A DNA stretch of 64,000 nucleotides, taken from Collinsella aerofaciens. GTDB lineage: Bacteria; Actinomycetota; Coriobacteriia; Coriobacteriales; Coriobacteriaceae. A program made the position numbers and the translations under genes. Below are positions 1 through 6,996 of this stretch, one piece after another; position 1 is the stretch's first letter, and each line of letters opens with the position of its first letter. Location: assembly GCF_015558785.1 (NCBI RefSeq), contig NZ_JADMOP010000001.1, positions 186,001-250,000 on the forward strand. Direction: 5' to 3'. The notes beneath the pieces are model-generated. The model saw nothing but the letters and a program-made list of their open reading frames with translations. It was not told the DNA's origin and searched no databases.

Positions 1-441
1 GTTGTGGGTTCCGAGCTCATCGGCCAGAACTTCGATGACGAAGCCCACATGTGGGGTCGTATCCAGAACGTGTCAATTGTCGAAGGCGAAGACGGCGAGC
101 TCATGGCGTATGGTGCCCCGTCCAACCTGTCCCCGGCGAGTGAGGAGTATCGGCAGCTTGTGGACGCGCGCGTGAAGAAGATCCGCGCCGCCAACCCCGA
201 TGCCGATATGGACGCTGTGCCCGTCGACCTGGTGACGTGTTCGGGGTCCGGCCTCGACCCGGAGATCTCTCCGGATGCCGCCGAGTACCAGGTCCCGCGC
301 CTTGCCAAAGCCACGGGCAAAAGTGAGGACGAGGTGCGCGACATCATCGCCGCGTGCACCAAGGGTCGTTTCCTCGGCGTGTTCGGCGAGCCCACGGTCA
401 ACGTGCTCAAGGTGAACCTTATGCTGGACGGCGCGCTGTAG
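1..441 (+). CDS. kdpC: Potassium-transporting ATPase KdpC subunit, C-terminal part (5' end outside window)
   Basis: This is the last 146 residues of KdpC, the single-span accessory subunit of the high-affinity KdpFABC potassium pump. The frame is open from base 1, so the start and the N-terminal membrane anchor lie upstream. Recognisable family segments in order are GSELIGQ near the left edge, WGR, SNLSPAS, VPVDLVTCSGSGLDPEISP, YQVPRLAK and GEPTVNVLKVNL, the usual C-terminal half of the roughly 190-residue family. kdpB would be expected just upstream. A 63-nt inverted repeat followed by T6 at 507-576 probably ends the transcript. Identification is secure; only the 5' truncation is uncertain. 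Confidence 0.93.
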   Translation, partial: VVGSELIGQNFDDEAHMWGRIQNVSIVEGEDGELMAYGAPSNLSPASEEYRQLVDARVKKIRAANPDADMDAVPVDLVTCSGSGLDPEISPDAAEYQVPRLAKATGKSEDEVRDIIAACTKGRFLGVFGEPTVNVLKVNLMLDGAL

Positions 442-506
442 GTGAGGGAGCGGCGGATGAGGGCATGACTGACTATCTGAGCTCTCAATTCCACCCCGCC
501 CATCAC

Positions 507-576
507 TTGCGGTGAAATACGGACTGTCTTGGCTGTCAAAAGTCTCGGCTGCCCCGTATTTCACCGCAACTTTTTT
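507..576 (+). terminator. Inverted repeat R1 copy a, acting as terminator-like hairpin
   Basis: The arm TTGCGGTGAAATACGG (507-522) has its exact reverse complement at 554-569, and a run of six T follows on the plus strand. It lies 65 nt after kdpC and looks like its terminator. It is also one of four copies of a 63-nt repeat (see 3425, 11260, 12107). Confidence 0.7.
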
Positions 577-626
577 GTGAGGGTCGGGATTGAAGGTGGG
601 GAGTGCGAGCGGGTACGGACGCGGCG

Positions 627-655
627 GTTGCTGATACGATATGTACGTTAGCAAC
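627..655. promoter_or_regulatory. Short inverted repeat before the OYE-family gene
   Basis: GTTGCT (627-632) and AGCAAC (650-655) flank an AT-rich core about 35 nt before the start codon at 690. It is a possible operator or promoter element. The arms are only 6 bp, so support is weak. Confidence 0.3.
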
Positions 656-689
656 TGCCGCCGAGCGGCTCAAACGAAAGGAACCCTGT

Positions 690-2639
690 ATGGAGTCTTC
701 CGCCTATCCGATGCTCTTTAGCCCGATCAAGGTCGGTACGACCGAGGTCAAGAACCGCGTCTTTATGCCGCCGGTATCTACCAACCTGGCCGATCAGGGC
801 TATGTGACCGATGACTTGGTCGATCATTACCGTGCCCGCGCCAAGGGCGGCGTGGGCCTCATCATTACCGAGGTCGTGACGGTCGAGCCCACCTATACCT
901 ATCTGCCGGGCGACATGTGCTGCTACGACGACACGTTTATCCCCGGCTGGGAAAAGCTCGCCGCGGCCGTCCACGAGTACGGCTGCAAGATCATGCCGCA
1001 GCTCTTCCACCCCGCCTACATGGCCTTTAACATTCCGGGCACGCCGCGCCTGATCGCTCCGTCTTTTGTGGGCCCGTCCTATGCCCGCGAGGCACCGCGC
1101 CCCATCACGGTCGACGAGATTCACGAGCTCACGCATCAGTTTGGCGACGCTGCCGTGCGTATGCAGAAGGCCGGTGTCGATGGCGTTGAGGTCCACGCAG
1201 CGCACGCCCACGGTATGCTCGGCGGTTTTTTGACCCCGCTCTACAACAAGCGTACCGATGAGTACGGCGGCTCGCTCGACGCCCGCATGCGCTTCTTACT
1301 CGAGGTCATCGCTGAGATTCGCGAGCGCTGCGGCAAGGACTTTATCATCGACGTCCGTATCTCGGGCGACGAGTACACCGATGGCGGCCTGACCCTCAAC
1401 GACATGATCTACGTCTCGCGTCGCCTGGAGAAGGCCGGCGTCGACATGATTCATGTGTCGGGCGGCACCACCATCAAGCGCGGCTCCGCGATTCCCGCCG
1501 CCGGTACCCAGCAGGCTTCGCATGCCGCCTGCTCGCGCGAGATCAAGAAGCACGTCAACATTCCCGTCGCCACCGTCGGACGTATCAACGAGGCCTGGAT
1601 CGCCGAGGAGCTGATCGAGGACGGCGCTGCCGACATCTGCATGATGGGCCGCGCCAATCTGTGCGATGCCGAGTTCTGCAATAAGGCCGCTGCCGGCAAC
1701 GCCGACGACATCCGCCCCTGCATCGGCTGCCTGCGCTGCCTGAACGGCATTATGTTTGGCAAGCGCATCTCCTGCACTGTCAATCCCGATGTTGAGCGCG
1801 ACGAGGCCGGCTACGAGCCTGCCGTCGAGGCTAAGAACGTGCTGGTTGTGGGCGCTGGTCCTGCGGGCATGGAGGCAGCCTACATTGCCGCCAAGCGCGG
1901 CCACAACGTGGTGCTCGTGGATAAGCAGGACGAGCCGGGCGGCGAGATGCGCATCGCAGCCGTTCCGCCGGCAAAGCAGGAACTCACCCGCGTGATCAAG
2001 TATCAGTATCGTCGCCTGGCCGAGGCCGGCGTGAAGTGCGCATTTGGCACCGAGCTTACTGCCGAGGACATTCAACGCGACTACGCGGGCTACGAGGTTG
2101 TCCTGGCTTATGGCGCCGAGCCCATCGCTCCGGCCTTCATGCAGGGCTTTAAGCAGGTTATGACGGCTGACGACCTGCTGGGTGGCAAGGCTTTCCCGGG
2201 CAAGAAGATCGTCATCGTGGGAGGCGGCACCGTCGGTTGCGAGACGGCAGATTACCTGGCCCCGCTGGTCAACGACCTGTCGCCGGCCAATCGCGATGTC
2301 ACCGTCATCGAGATGACCAAGACGCTCGCCGCCAACGAGGGCGGCGCCGGTCGCGCGGTGCTCATCACGCGCATGCTCTCCAAGGGCGTTCGCGTGCTGA
2401 CCGAGGCTAAGGTGACCGAGATTACCGAGGATGCCATCAGCTACGAGAAGGACGGCGAGGTCCACACCATCGCCGATGCCGATACGCTGGTACTTGCCAT
2501 GGGCTATCGTCCCAATACCAAGTTGGCCGACGACCTTGCTGCAGCCGGCGTTACCACCCACGTGTTGGGCGATGCCAACAAGTGCGGCAACATCCGCGAC
2601 GCCATCGGCGACGGCTACAAGATTGCCTGCGAGCTCTAG
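690..2639 (+). CDS. NADH:flavin oxidoreductase / 2,4-dienoyl-CoA reductase family protein (OYE-FeS-FAD)
   Basis: A 649-residue three-module oxidoreductase. Residues 1 to about 335 are an old-yellow-enzyme FMN TIM barrel (PMLFSPIKVG start, HAAHAHGMLGGFLTP substrate/FMN loop, a 'GRINEAW' strand). A CIGCLRCLNG cluster near 343-352 plus a downstream Cys (ISCTVNP) gives the four ligands of a 4Fe-4S cluster. The rest is a pyridine-nucleotide/FAD module with GAGPAGMEA near 388 and a second GxGxxG (GGGTVGCETA) near 511. The family passes electrons from NAD(P)H through FAD and 4Fe-4S to FMN to reduce enoates, dienoyl-CoAs or steroid/bile-acid-like enones; the substrate here is unknown. I chose ATG 690 because AAAGGAAC precedes it; the frame is open further upstream, but without family similarity. 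Confidence 0.9.
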   Translation: MESSAYPMLFSPIKVGTTEVKNRVFMPPVSTNLADQGYVTDDLVDHYRARAKGGVGLIITEVVTVEPTYTYLPGDMCCYDDTFIPGWEKLAAAVHEYGCKIMPQLFHPAYMAFNIPGTPRLIAPSFVGPSYAREAPRPITVDEIHELTHQFGDAAVRMQKAGVDGVEVHAAHAHGMLGGFLTPLYNKRTDEYGGSLDARMRFLLEVIAEIRERCGKDFIIDVRISGDEYTDGGLTLNDMIYVSRRLEKAGVDMIHVSGGTTIKRGSAIPAAGTQQASHAACSREIKKHVNIPVATVGRINEAWIAEELIEDGAADICMMGRANLCDAEFCNKAAAGNADDIRPCIGCLRCLNGIMFGKRISCTVNPDVERDEAGYEPAVEAKNVLVVGAGPAGMEAAYIAAKRGHNVVLVDKQDEPGGEMRIAAVPPAKQELTRVIKYQYRRLAEAGVKCAFGTELTAEDIQRDYAGYEVVLAYGAEPIAPAFMQGFKQVMTADDLLGGKAFPGKKIVIVGGGTVGCETADYLAPLVNDLSPANRDVTVIEMTKTLAANEGGAGRAVLITRMLSKGVRVLTEAKVTEITEDAISYEKDGEVHTIADADTLVLAMGYRPNTKLADDLAAAGVTTHVLGDANKCGNIRDAIGDGYKIACEL

Positions 2640-2694
2640 TTAATCCCTTGGTGCATGGGGCCTGTCCCCGCGGCGTCAGTCGGTAGATAGCAAA

Positions 2695-2732
2695 AAGCGG
2701 CGGTCGTCCCGTACGTGGGACGACCGCCGCTT
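2695..2732 (-). terminator. Strong terminator of the isomerase gene
   Basis: A perfect 16-bp stem (AAGCGGCGGTCGTCCC, 2695-2710, with its complement at 2717-2732) around the loop GTACGT. On the minus strand it is followed by TTTTT, which fits the end of the minus-strand gene at 2758. It could also stop the plus-strand gene ending at 2639. Confidence 0.8.
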
Positions 2733-2757
2733 GCGTTGGCTGCAATGAGTCGTGCGA

Positions 2758-3399
2758 TTAGAGGCCCAGGATCTCCTTGACCTTGGTGATGATGGCCTCG
2801 TCGGTTGCGTTGGCAAAGAAGTACTCCTGGAAGTGTTCGCCGGCAAGTGCGCCCTTCACCAGGTCCTGATCGATCTCGCCCAGAACGTCGACGAGCGGAC
2901 GCATGGTCACAGCGCGCACGCCGTCGAGGATCTTCTTGTTGCGCTGCTCGGGCTCAACGCGCTCGGCGGGGTAGCCGTTGCCCGAACCAAAGCCAAAGAG
3001 CTTCTCGAAGGTGTACTCAAGGTTGAGCTCCTGGCCCCAGCCGTTCTTGAGGGCGAAGGGCATGGCGACGGCGTTGCCATCGTTGACCTGGGCAAAGGTG
3101 TAGGCATCGAGCGGGTCGGCAACGTGGCCGCACAGCACGCCGGGGAAGGAGTTGCAGGCGAGCATGGCGCCCTCGCCGGTGCCGCAGCCGGTCACGACGT
3201 AGTCGGCAGCGCCGGAGTTGAGCAGCACGGCGGCCAGGATGCCGTTCTGCACATAGGTGAGGGGCTTGGAGTCGGCGTCGGCATACATGCCGTAGTTAAA
3301 GACGGTGTGGCCCATGGGCTCGACAACCTTCTTAAGGGCAGCCTCGATCATAGGGTTCTTGGAGTTCTGAGAGTTCTCATTGATCAGAGCGATTTTCAT
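2758..3399 (-). CDS. RpiB/LacA/LacB family sugar(-phosphate) isomerase, probable DhuI-like
   Basis: A 213-residue protein of the RpiB/LacAB fold: N-terminal MKIALINENSQ strand, then GCGTGEGAMLACN, the family's anion-binding loop, and FAQVNDGNAVAM. Classical RpiB is about 145-150 residues. The longer C-terminus ending VKEILGL matches the subgroup that in streptococci isomerises the unsaturated-uronate product 4-deoxy-L-threo-5-hexosulose uronate (DhuI). A gluconate-5-dehydrogenase-type reductase lies just upstream on the same strand and supports that role; ribose-5-phosphate isomerase remains possible. A Shine-Dalgarno (GGAAGGTAATTCGC) precedes the ATG. One copy of repeat R1 lies between the two genes. 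Confidence 0.8.
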   Translation of the reverse strand: MKIALINENSQNSKNPMIEAALKKVVEPMGHTVFNYGMYADADSKPLTYVQNGILAAVLLNSGAADYVVTGCGTGEGAMLACNSFPGVLCGHVADPLDAYTFAQVNDGNAVAMPFALKNGWGQELNLEYTFEKLFGFGSGNGYPAERVEPEQRNKKILDGVRAVTMRPLVDVLGEIDQDLVKGALAGEHFQEYFFANATDEAIITKVKEILGL

Positions 3400-3424
3400 T
3401 GCGAATTACCTTCCTATTTCTAAC

Positions 3425-3487
3425 TTGCGGTGGAATAGTTCCTATTTATCCTGATAGATGGCCTATACAGGAACTATTTCACCGCAA
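3425..3487. repeat. Inverted repeat R1 copy b
   Basis: A 63-nt imperfect palindrome with arms TTGCGGTGGAATAGTTCC (3425-3442) and GGAACTATTTCACCGCAA (3470-3487). It sits inside the reductase-isomerase transcript unit, so it may act as an intercistronic stem-loop or attenuator. Confidence 0.85.
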
Positions 3488-3630
3488 CTATTACATTGGC
3501 CTTAATGTGGGCGTGCGGTGAGCGAGCGGGCTTGAGGCGGAGCAGGTTGCCTTGAAAGAGGAGGGAAGCGTACTTGGGTACGCGACCGACGATTGAAAGG
3601 CAAGATGCCCGTCTCAAGCCCGCGCAGCGC

Positions 3631-4440
3631 CTAAGCAGGTTGCTTGCCGATGTAAGCCAGAATGCCGCCGTCGACGTAGAGGATGTGGCCGTTGACGAAG
3701 TTCGATGCATCGGAAGCCAAGAACACGGCGGGGCCCTTCAGGTCCTCGGGCGTGCCCCAACGGGCGGCCGGCGTCTTGGCAATGATGAACTGGTCAAACG
3801 GGTGACGGCTGCCGTCGGGCTGCGTCTCGCGCAGCGGCGCGGTCTGCGGCGTGGCGATGTAGCCGGGCCCAATGCCGTTGCACTGGATGTTGGCCTCGCC
3901 AAACTCGGAGCAGATGTTCTTGGTGAGCATCTTCAGGCCGCCCTTGGCCGCGGCATAGCCGGCGATGGTCTCGCGGCCCAGCTCACTCATCATCGAGCAG
4001 ATGTTGATGATCTTGCCGTGGCCCTTGGCGATCATGCCGGGCAGGCAGGCCTTGGACACGATAAACGGTGCGTTGAGGTCAATATCGACGACGCGGCGGA
4101 AGTCCTCGGCGCTCATGTCGAGCATCGGGGTACGCTGGATGACGCCGGCGTTGTTGACCAGGATGTCGGGTGTGGTGCCAAAGTCGGCCTCGATCTTGGC
4201 GATGAGCTCGGCAACGACGGCCTCGTCGGTGACGTCGGCAACATAGCCGTGAGCGTCAAAGCCCAGCTCACGGTAGTGCTTCTCGGCCTCGGCTACTTTG
4301 TCGGCGTGACGGGCGTTAAAGGCGATTTTGGCGCCGGCCTCTCCGAGCGCCTCGGCAATGGCCATGCCAATGCCGTAGGTGGCGCCGGTCACGAGCGCGA
4401 CCTTGCCATCCAGGCGGAAGCTGTCCATAAGATCAGACAT
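3631..4440 (-). CDS. SDR-family gluconate 5-dehydrogenase / KduD-DhuD-type reductase
   Basis: A 269-residue short-chain dehydrogenase. TGATYGIGMAIAEALG is the TGxxxGIG cofactor motif, NNAG follows, ICSMMSELG carries the catalytic Ser, and YAAAKGG is YxxxK. The central and C-terminal stretches (IINICSMMSELGRET, GPGYIATPQTAPLRE, LYVDGGILAYIGKQP) are those I know from gram-positive gluconate 5-dehydrogenase/DhuD proteins. It should interconvert a ketogluconate and gluconate, or reduce 3-deoxy-D-glycero-2,5-hexodiulosonate to 2-keto-3-deoxygluconate. The start at 4440 is chosen because GAAAGGATCGCT sits directly before it; an in-frame ATG at 4467 has no such site. Candidate GntR operators lie at 4544-4559 and about 4456-4471. 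Confidence 0.88.
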   Translation of the reverse strand: MSDLMDSFRLDGKVALVTGATYGIGMAIAEALGEAGAKIAFNARHADKVAEAEKHYRELGFDAHGYVADVTDEAVVAELIAKIEADFGTTPDILVNNAGVIQRTPMLDMSAEDFRRVVDIDLNAPFIVSKACLPGMIAKGHGKIINICSMMSELGRETIAGYAAAKGGLKMLTKNICSEFGEANIQCNGIGPGYIATPQTAPLRETQPDGSRHPFDQFIIAKTPAARWGTPEDLKGPAVFLASDASNFVNGHILYVDGGILAYIGKQPA

Positions 4441-4455
4441 AGCGATCCTTTCAAA

Positions 4456-4559
4456 AGAAACGTTCATCTATAAAAGTCATGCTTCTCATACAAGGTCAGT
4501 ATAGGTGAAGCGGCGTAATAGCCACCCCTTATTTCCTAAAATCAGGTGAACGTTCACTT
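4456..4559 (-). promoter_or_regulatory. Promoter region of reductase-isomerase operon with GntR-type operators
   Basis: AGGTGAACGTTCACTT at 4544-4559 is a near-perfect palindrome and recurs as AGGTGAACGTTCACCT at 11219-11234. A degenerate half-matching site (GAAACGTTCATC, about 4460-4471) lies closer to the gene. A possible minus-strand -10, TATACT, covers 4498-4503. One site upstream and one at the expected transcript start suits control by a GntR-FCD protein. Confidence 0.6.
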
Positions 4560-4600
4560 TTAAAAGGCGAACGGCAGTCTTGTCCTTGCCGCACGGACGT

Positions 4601-5293
4601 TTATTCGCCCTGTTCCTGCGTGCCCTCTGCGATCATGTTGCGGTTATACACCAGGTGCAGATACATCGCGTCGTGCGCGGCGGTGGGATTGCGCGAGGCG
4701 ATGGCGTCGGCCACATCGCGGTGCGTGCGGATAGTTTCCTCGACGAGCTTTTTGCCGGTCACGTCGATAAAGAGGGGGACGGATGCCTTGAGCACGCCCA
4801 TCAGGCGGGGAACGACGAGGTTTCCGGAGCTCTCGGCAATGGCATTGTGGAACGCGGTGTCGGCGGCGGAGTAATCCTCACCGGCCTCGGCCAGGCGCTC
4901 GGATTCGTCGCAGAGCTCTTTGATACAGACGACCTGGTCGTTGGTTGCGTGCTCGGCTGCCATGCGTGCAATCTGCGGCTCGATCATAAAGCGCACCTCG
5001 AGTAGGTCGCGCGCCAGACGCTGCTTGTCATCGATAAAGGTAAAGCCCAGCGGGTCGTCGGCAACGCCGGGGTTCGAGGCCACATAGGTGCCCGAGCCCT
5101 GCTTAATGCGCACGATGTTGCGCGACTGCAGCAGTTTCATGGCTTCGCGTACGGTGCTCCTGCCAGCACCCAGGCGCTCGACGAGCACAGCCTCCTTGGG
5201 CAGGCGGTCGCCTTGCTCAAGATGCTCATCCAGGATCAGTTGAATGATTTTATCTGCTATCTGCTCGGGGAGTCCCGAATCGGCTCGTGCCAC
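4601..5293 (-). CDS. GntR-family transcriptional regulator, FadR/FCD subfamily
   Basis: A 230-residue regulator with an N-terminal winged helix (residues about 8-75: LPKEAVLVERLGAGRSTVREAMKLLQ, then the wing QGSGTYVAS) and a C-terminal all-helical FCD ligand domain. The FCD metal/ligand residues D..FH (ADTAFHNAI), TH (IRTHRDVADAI) and HL (MYLHLVY) are visible. It starts with GTG at 5293 after GAGGTGAA. It is divergent from the gntP gene, with a 10-bp inverted repeat between them, so it probably controls the permease-dehydratase genes in response to a sugar acid. The effector cannot be read from the sequence. Confidence 0.9.
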   Translation of the reverse strand: MARADSGLPEQIADKIIQLILDEHLEQGDRLPKEAVLVERLGAGRSTVREAMKLLQSRNIVRIKQGSGTYVASNPGVADDPLGFTFIDDKQRLARDLLEVRFMIEPQIARMAAEHATNDQVVCIKELCDESERLAEAGEDYSAADTAFHNAIAESSGNLVVPRLMGVLKASVPLFIDVTGKKLVEETIRTHRDVADAIASRNPTAAHDAMYLHLVYNRNMIAEGTQEQGE

Positions 5294-5417
5294 GCTTCAC
5301 CTCATATCAAAAGAATTCATCAGAGCTATTCTAGCTCATTTACAGAAGCCGCGGTGGTTCGCTCCGACAATGGAGAGCTGTAAGTAGCCGTTTACCGTCA
5401 AAAACAGATCGTTCAGG

Positions 5418-5437
5418 AAATACATCAGATGTATTTT
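5418..5437. promoter_or_regulatory. AT-rich palindrome in the gntR-gntP intergenic region
   Basis: AAATACATCAGATGTATTTT is almost perfectly self-complementary and contains ATCAGA, also present in the operator pair at 5459/5504. It is probably a regulator-binding site serving one or both divergent genes. Confidence 0.5.
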
Positions 5438-5458
5438 GAAAAAAGTTTCCCTTTTAAA

Positions 5459-5513
5459 CATCAGACCTATTGAAAACACGCTATAGTCTAAGGCGAATTC
5501 AAAAGGTCTGATG
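5459..5513 (+). promoter_or_regulatory. gntP promoter with perfect 10-bp operator pair
   Basis: CATCAGACCT (5459-5468) and AGGTCTGATG (5504-5513) are exact reverse complements and flank a TATAGT (5482-5487) that can serve as -10. A clear Shine-Dalgarno (GGAGGAAAG) and the start at 5527 follow. Repressor bound at both arms would cover the promoter. The adjacent GntR protein at 4601-5293 is the obvious candidate. Confidence 0.6.
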
Positions 5514-5526
5514 AATTGGAGGAAAG

Positions 5527-6888
5527 ATGTCAGACCCAACGTTTATGGCTGATCCCACCAGGCTGGTCATCGCCGCCATCGTGGGCATCGCGCTGCTGCT
5601 TGCGCTCATCATCAAGTTCAAGCTGCATCCCGTGCTTTCGATGATGGTCTCGGCGCTCGTGATCGGTATCGGCGCCGGCATGCCGCTCGACATGGTGGCA
5701 GACACCGTCACCAAGGGCGTGGGCACCACGCTGCAAAACATCGCCCTGCTCATTGGCCTGGGCTCGATGTTTGGTCAGATTCTTGAAGAGAGCGGCGGCG
5801 CCAAGAAGATCGCCCAGACCTTCATCGATACCTTTGGGCAGGGTCACTCCAGCTGGGCACTGGGCATTACCGGTCTGGTCATCGGTACTACGGTGTTCTT
5901 TGAGGCCGGCGTGGTCGTTTTGATTCCGCTTGCGTTTAGCGTGGCATCGCAGACCAAAAAGTCGACGCTCTACTACGGCATCGCGCTACTCGCGGGACTT
6001 GCCGCTGGCTATGCGTTTGTGCCGCCATCGGCCGGGTCGGTTTTGGTCGCCGGCACGCTCGGTGTCGACCTGGGCACCATGATCCTCGTCGGTATCCCCA
6101 CCGCCTTCATCGCCATGGCGATTGCCGGCGTCATCTGGGGCCGCAACGTGGGCGGTCGCATTTTTACCGATGTTCCGGAGCACTTTACCTCTGCCGAGGG
6201 TGCGAGCGACGAAAAGGAGCTTCCCTCCTTTGGCATGGTGCTTGCCATCGTGCTCACGCCGCTTTGTCTGATTTTGCTGGGCACGTTGTCCTCTTATATC
6301 CCCATGCCCGCCGAGTTCGCCTCGATTCTCGCCTTCCTGGGCAAGCCGTTCGTCGCTTTGACGCTCGCCACGCTCGTCGCGATGTATCTGCTGGGCGCGC
6401 GCCGCGGCTACTCCGGCGCCGAGCTCAAGGCCTTGCTCGACCGCTCTCTTAAGCCCGTCGGCATGATCTTGCTGGTTATCGCTTGCGGCGGCGTCATTCG
6501 CTGGATGCTGCAGGACTGCGGCTTGGGCCAGGTTATTGGCCCTATGCTCGAGGCTTCACCGCTGCCTTTGGTGGTTGTTGCCTTTTTGATTGCCGTCATG
6601 GTGCGTGCCTCTGTCGGCAGCTCCATCGTCGCTATGACCATGGCATCGGGCATTATGGCCGCCATGCCCGCGGTTGCCGGTGCTTCGGTGCTCATGCGTG
6701 CCGCTATCTGTCTTGCCATCTGCGGCGGTGACACGGCCCTCTCGCACGTCAACGATGCCGGTTTTTGGATGTGCTCCTCGTTCCTGGAGATTGACGAGAA
6801 GACCACCCTCAAGTCCTGGACCGTTATGGAGACGCTCATCGGCCTTTCGGGTCTTGCCTGCGCCCTGGTGATTTCGTTCTTCGCCTAG
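5527..6888 (+). CDS. gntP: GntP-family gluconate/sugar-acid:H+ symporter
   Basis: A 453-residue polytopic membrane protein, the normal GntP length. About 12 hydrophobic segments are visible, starting at residues 11-30. Typical GntP stretches are FKLHPVLSMMVSALVIGIGAG, GSMFGQILEESGGAKKIAQT, FFEAGVVVLIPLAFS, VPPSAGSVLVAGTLGVDLG, the substrate-region RASVGSSIVAMTMASG, and CGGDTALSHVNDAGFW near the C-terminus. It should import gluconate or a related aldonate with protons. A strong ribosome site (TTGGAGGAAAG) precedes ATG 5527, and the dehydratase follows 108 nt downstream on the same strand. Confidence 0.92.
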   Translation: MSDPTFMADPTRLVIAAIVGIALLLALIIKFKLHPVLSMMVSALVIGIGAGMPLDMVADTVTKGVGTTLQNIALLIGLGSMFGQILEESGGAKKIAQTFIDTFGQGHSSWALGITGLVIGTTVFFEAGVVVLIPLAFSVASQTKKSTLYYGIALLAGLAAGYAFVPPSAGSVLVAGTLGVDLGTMILVGIPTAFIAMAIAGVIWGRNVGGRIFTDVPEHFTSAEGASDEKELPSFGMVLAIVLTPLCLILLGTLSSYIPMPAEFASILAFLGKPFVALTLATLVAMYLLGARRGYSGAELKALLDRSLKPVGMILLVIACGGVIRWMLQDCGLGQVIGPMLEASPLPLVVVAFLIAVMVRASVGSSIVAMTMASGIMAAMPAVAGASVLMRAAICLAICGGDTALSHVNDAGFWMCSSFLEIDEKTTLKSWTVMETLIGLSGLACALVISFFA

Positions 6889-6953
6889 TTCGCGTAGCTA
6901 AGCATCTTTCGCCGAGTGCATCGCCCGGTACCCATTTACACCTGATTCATTAA

Positions 6954-6967
6954 CCAACGATTGGTAC
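6954..6967. promoter_or_regulatory. Short palindrome before the dehydratase gene
   Basis: ACCAA-CGA-TTGGT lies about 30 nt before the dehydratase start. It may be an operator in the leader; evidence is limited to 5-bp arms. Confidence 0.3.
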
Positions 6968-6996
6968 AACCGTTTAAATCAAAAGAGGAGAGCATC

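Noticed and set aside
5470-5487. TTGAAA and TATAGT as a -35/-10 pair for gntP
   Set aside because: They are only 6 nt apart; only the TATAGT was kept as a possible -10.
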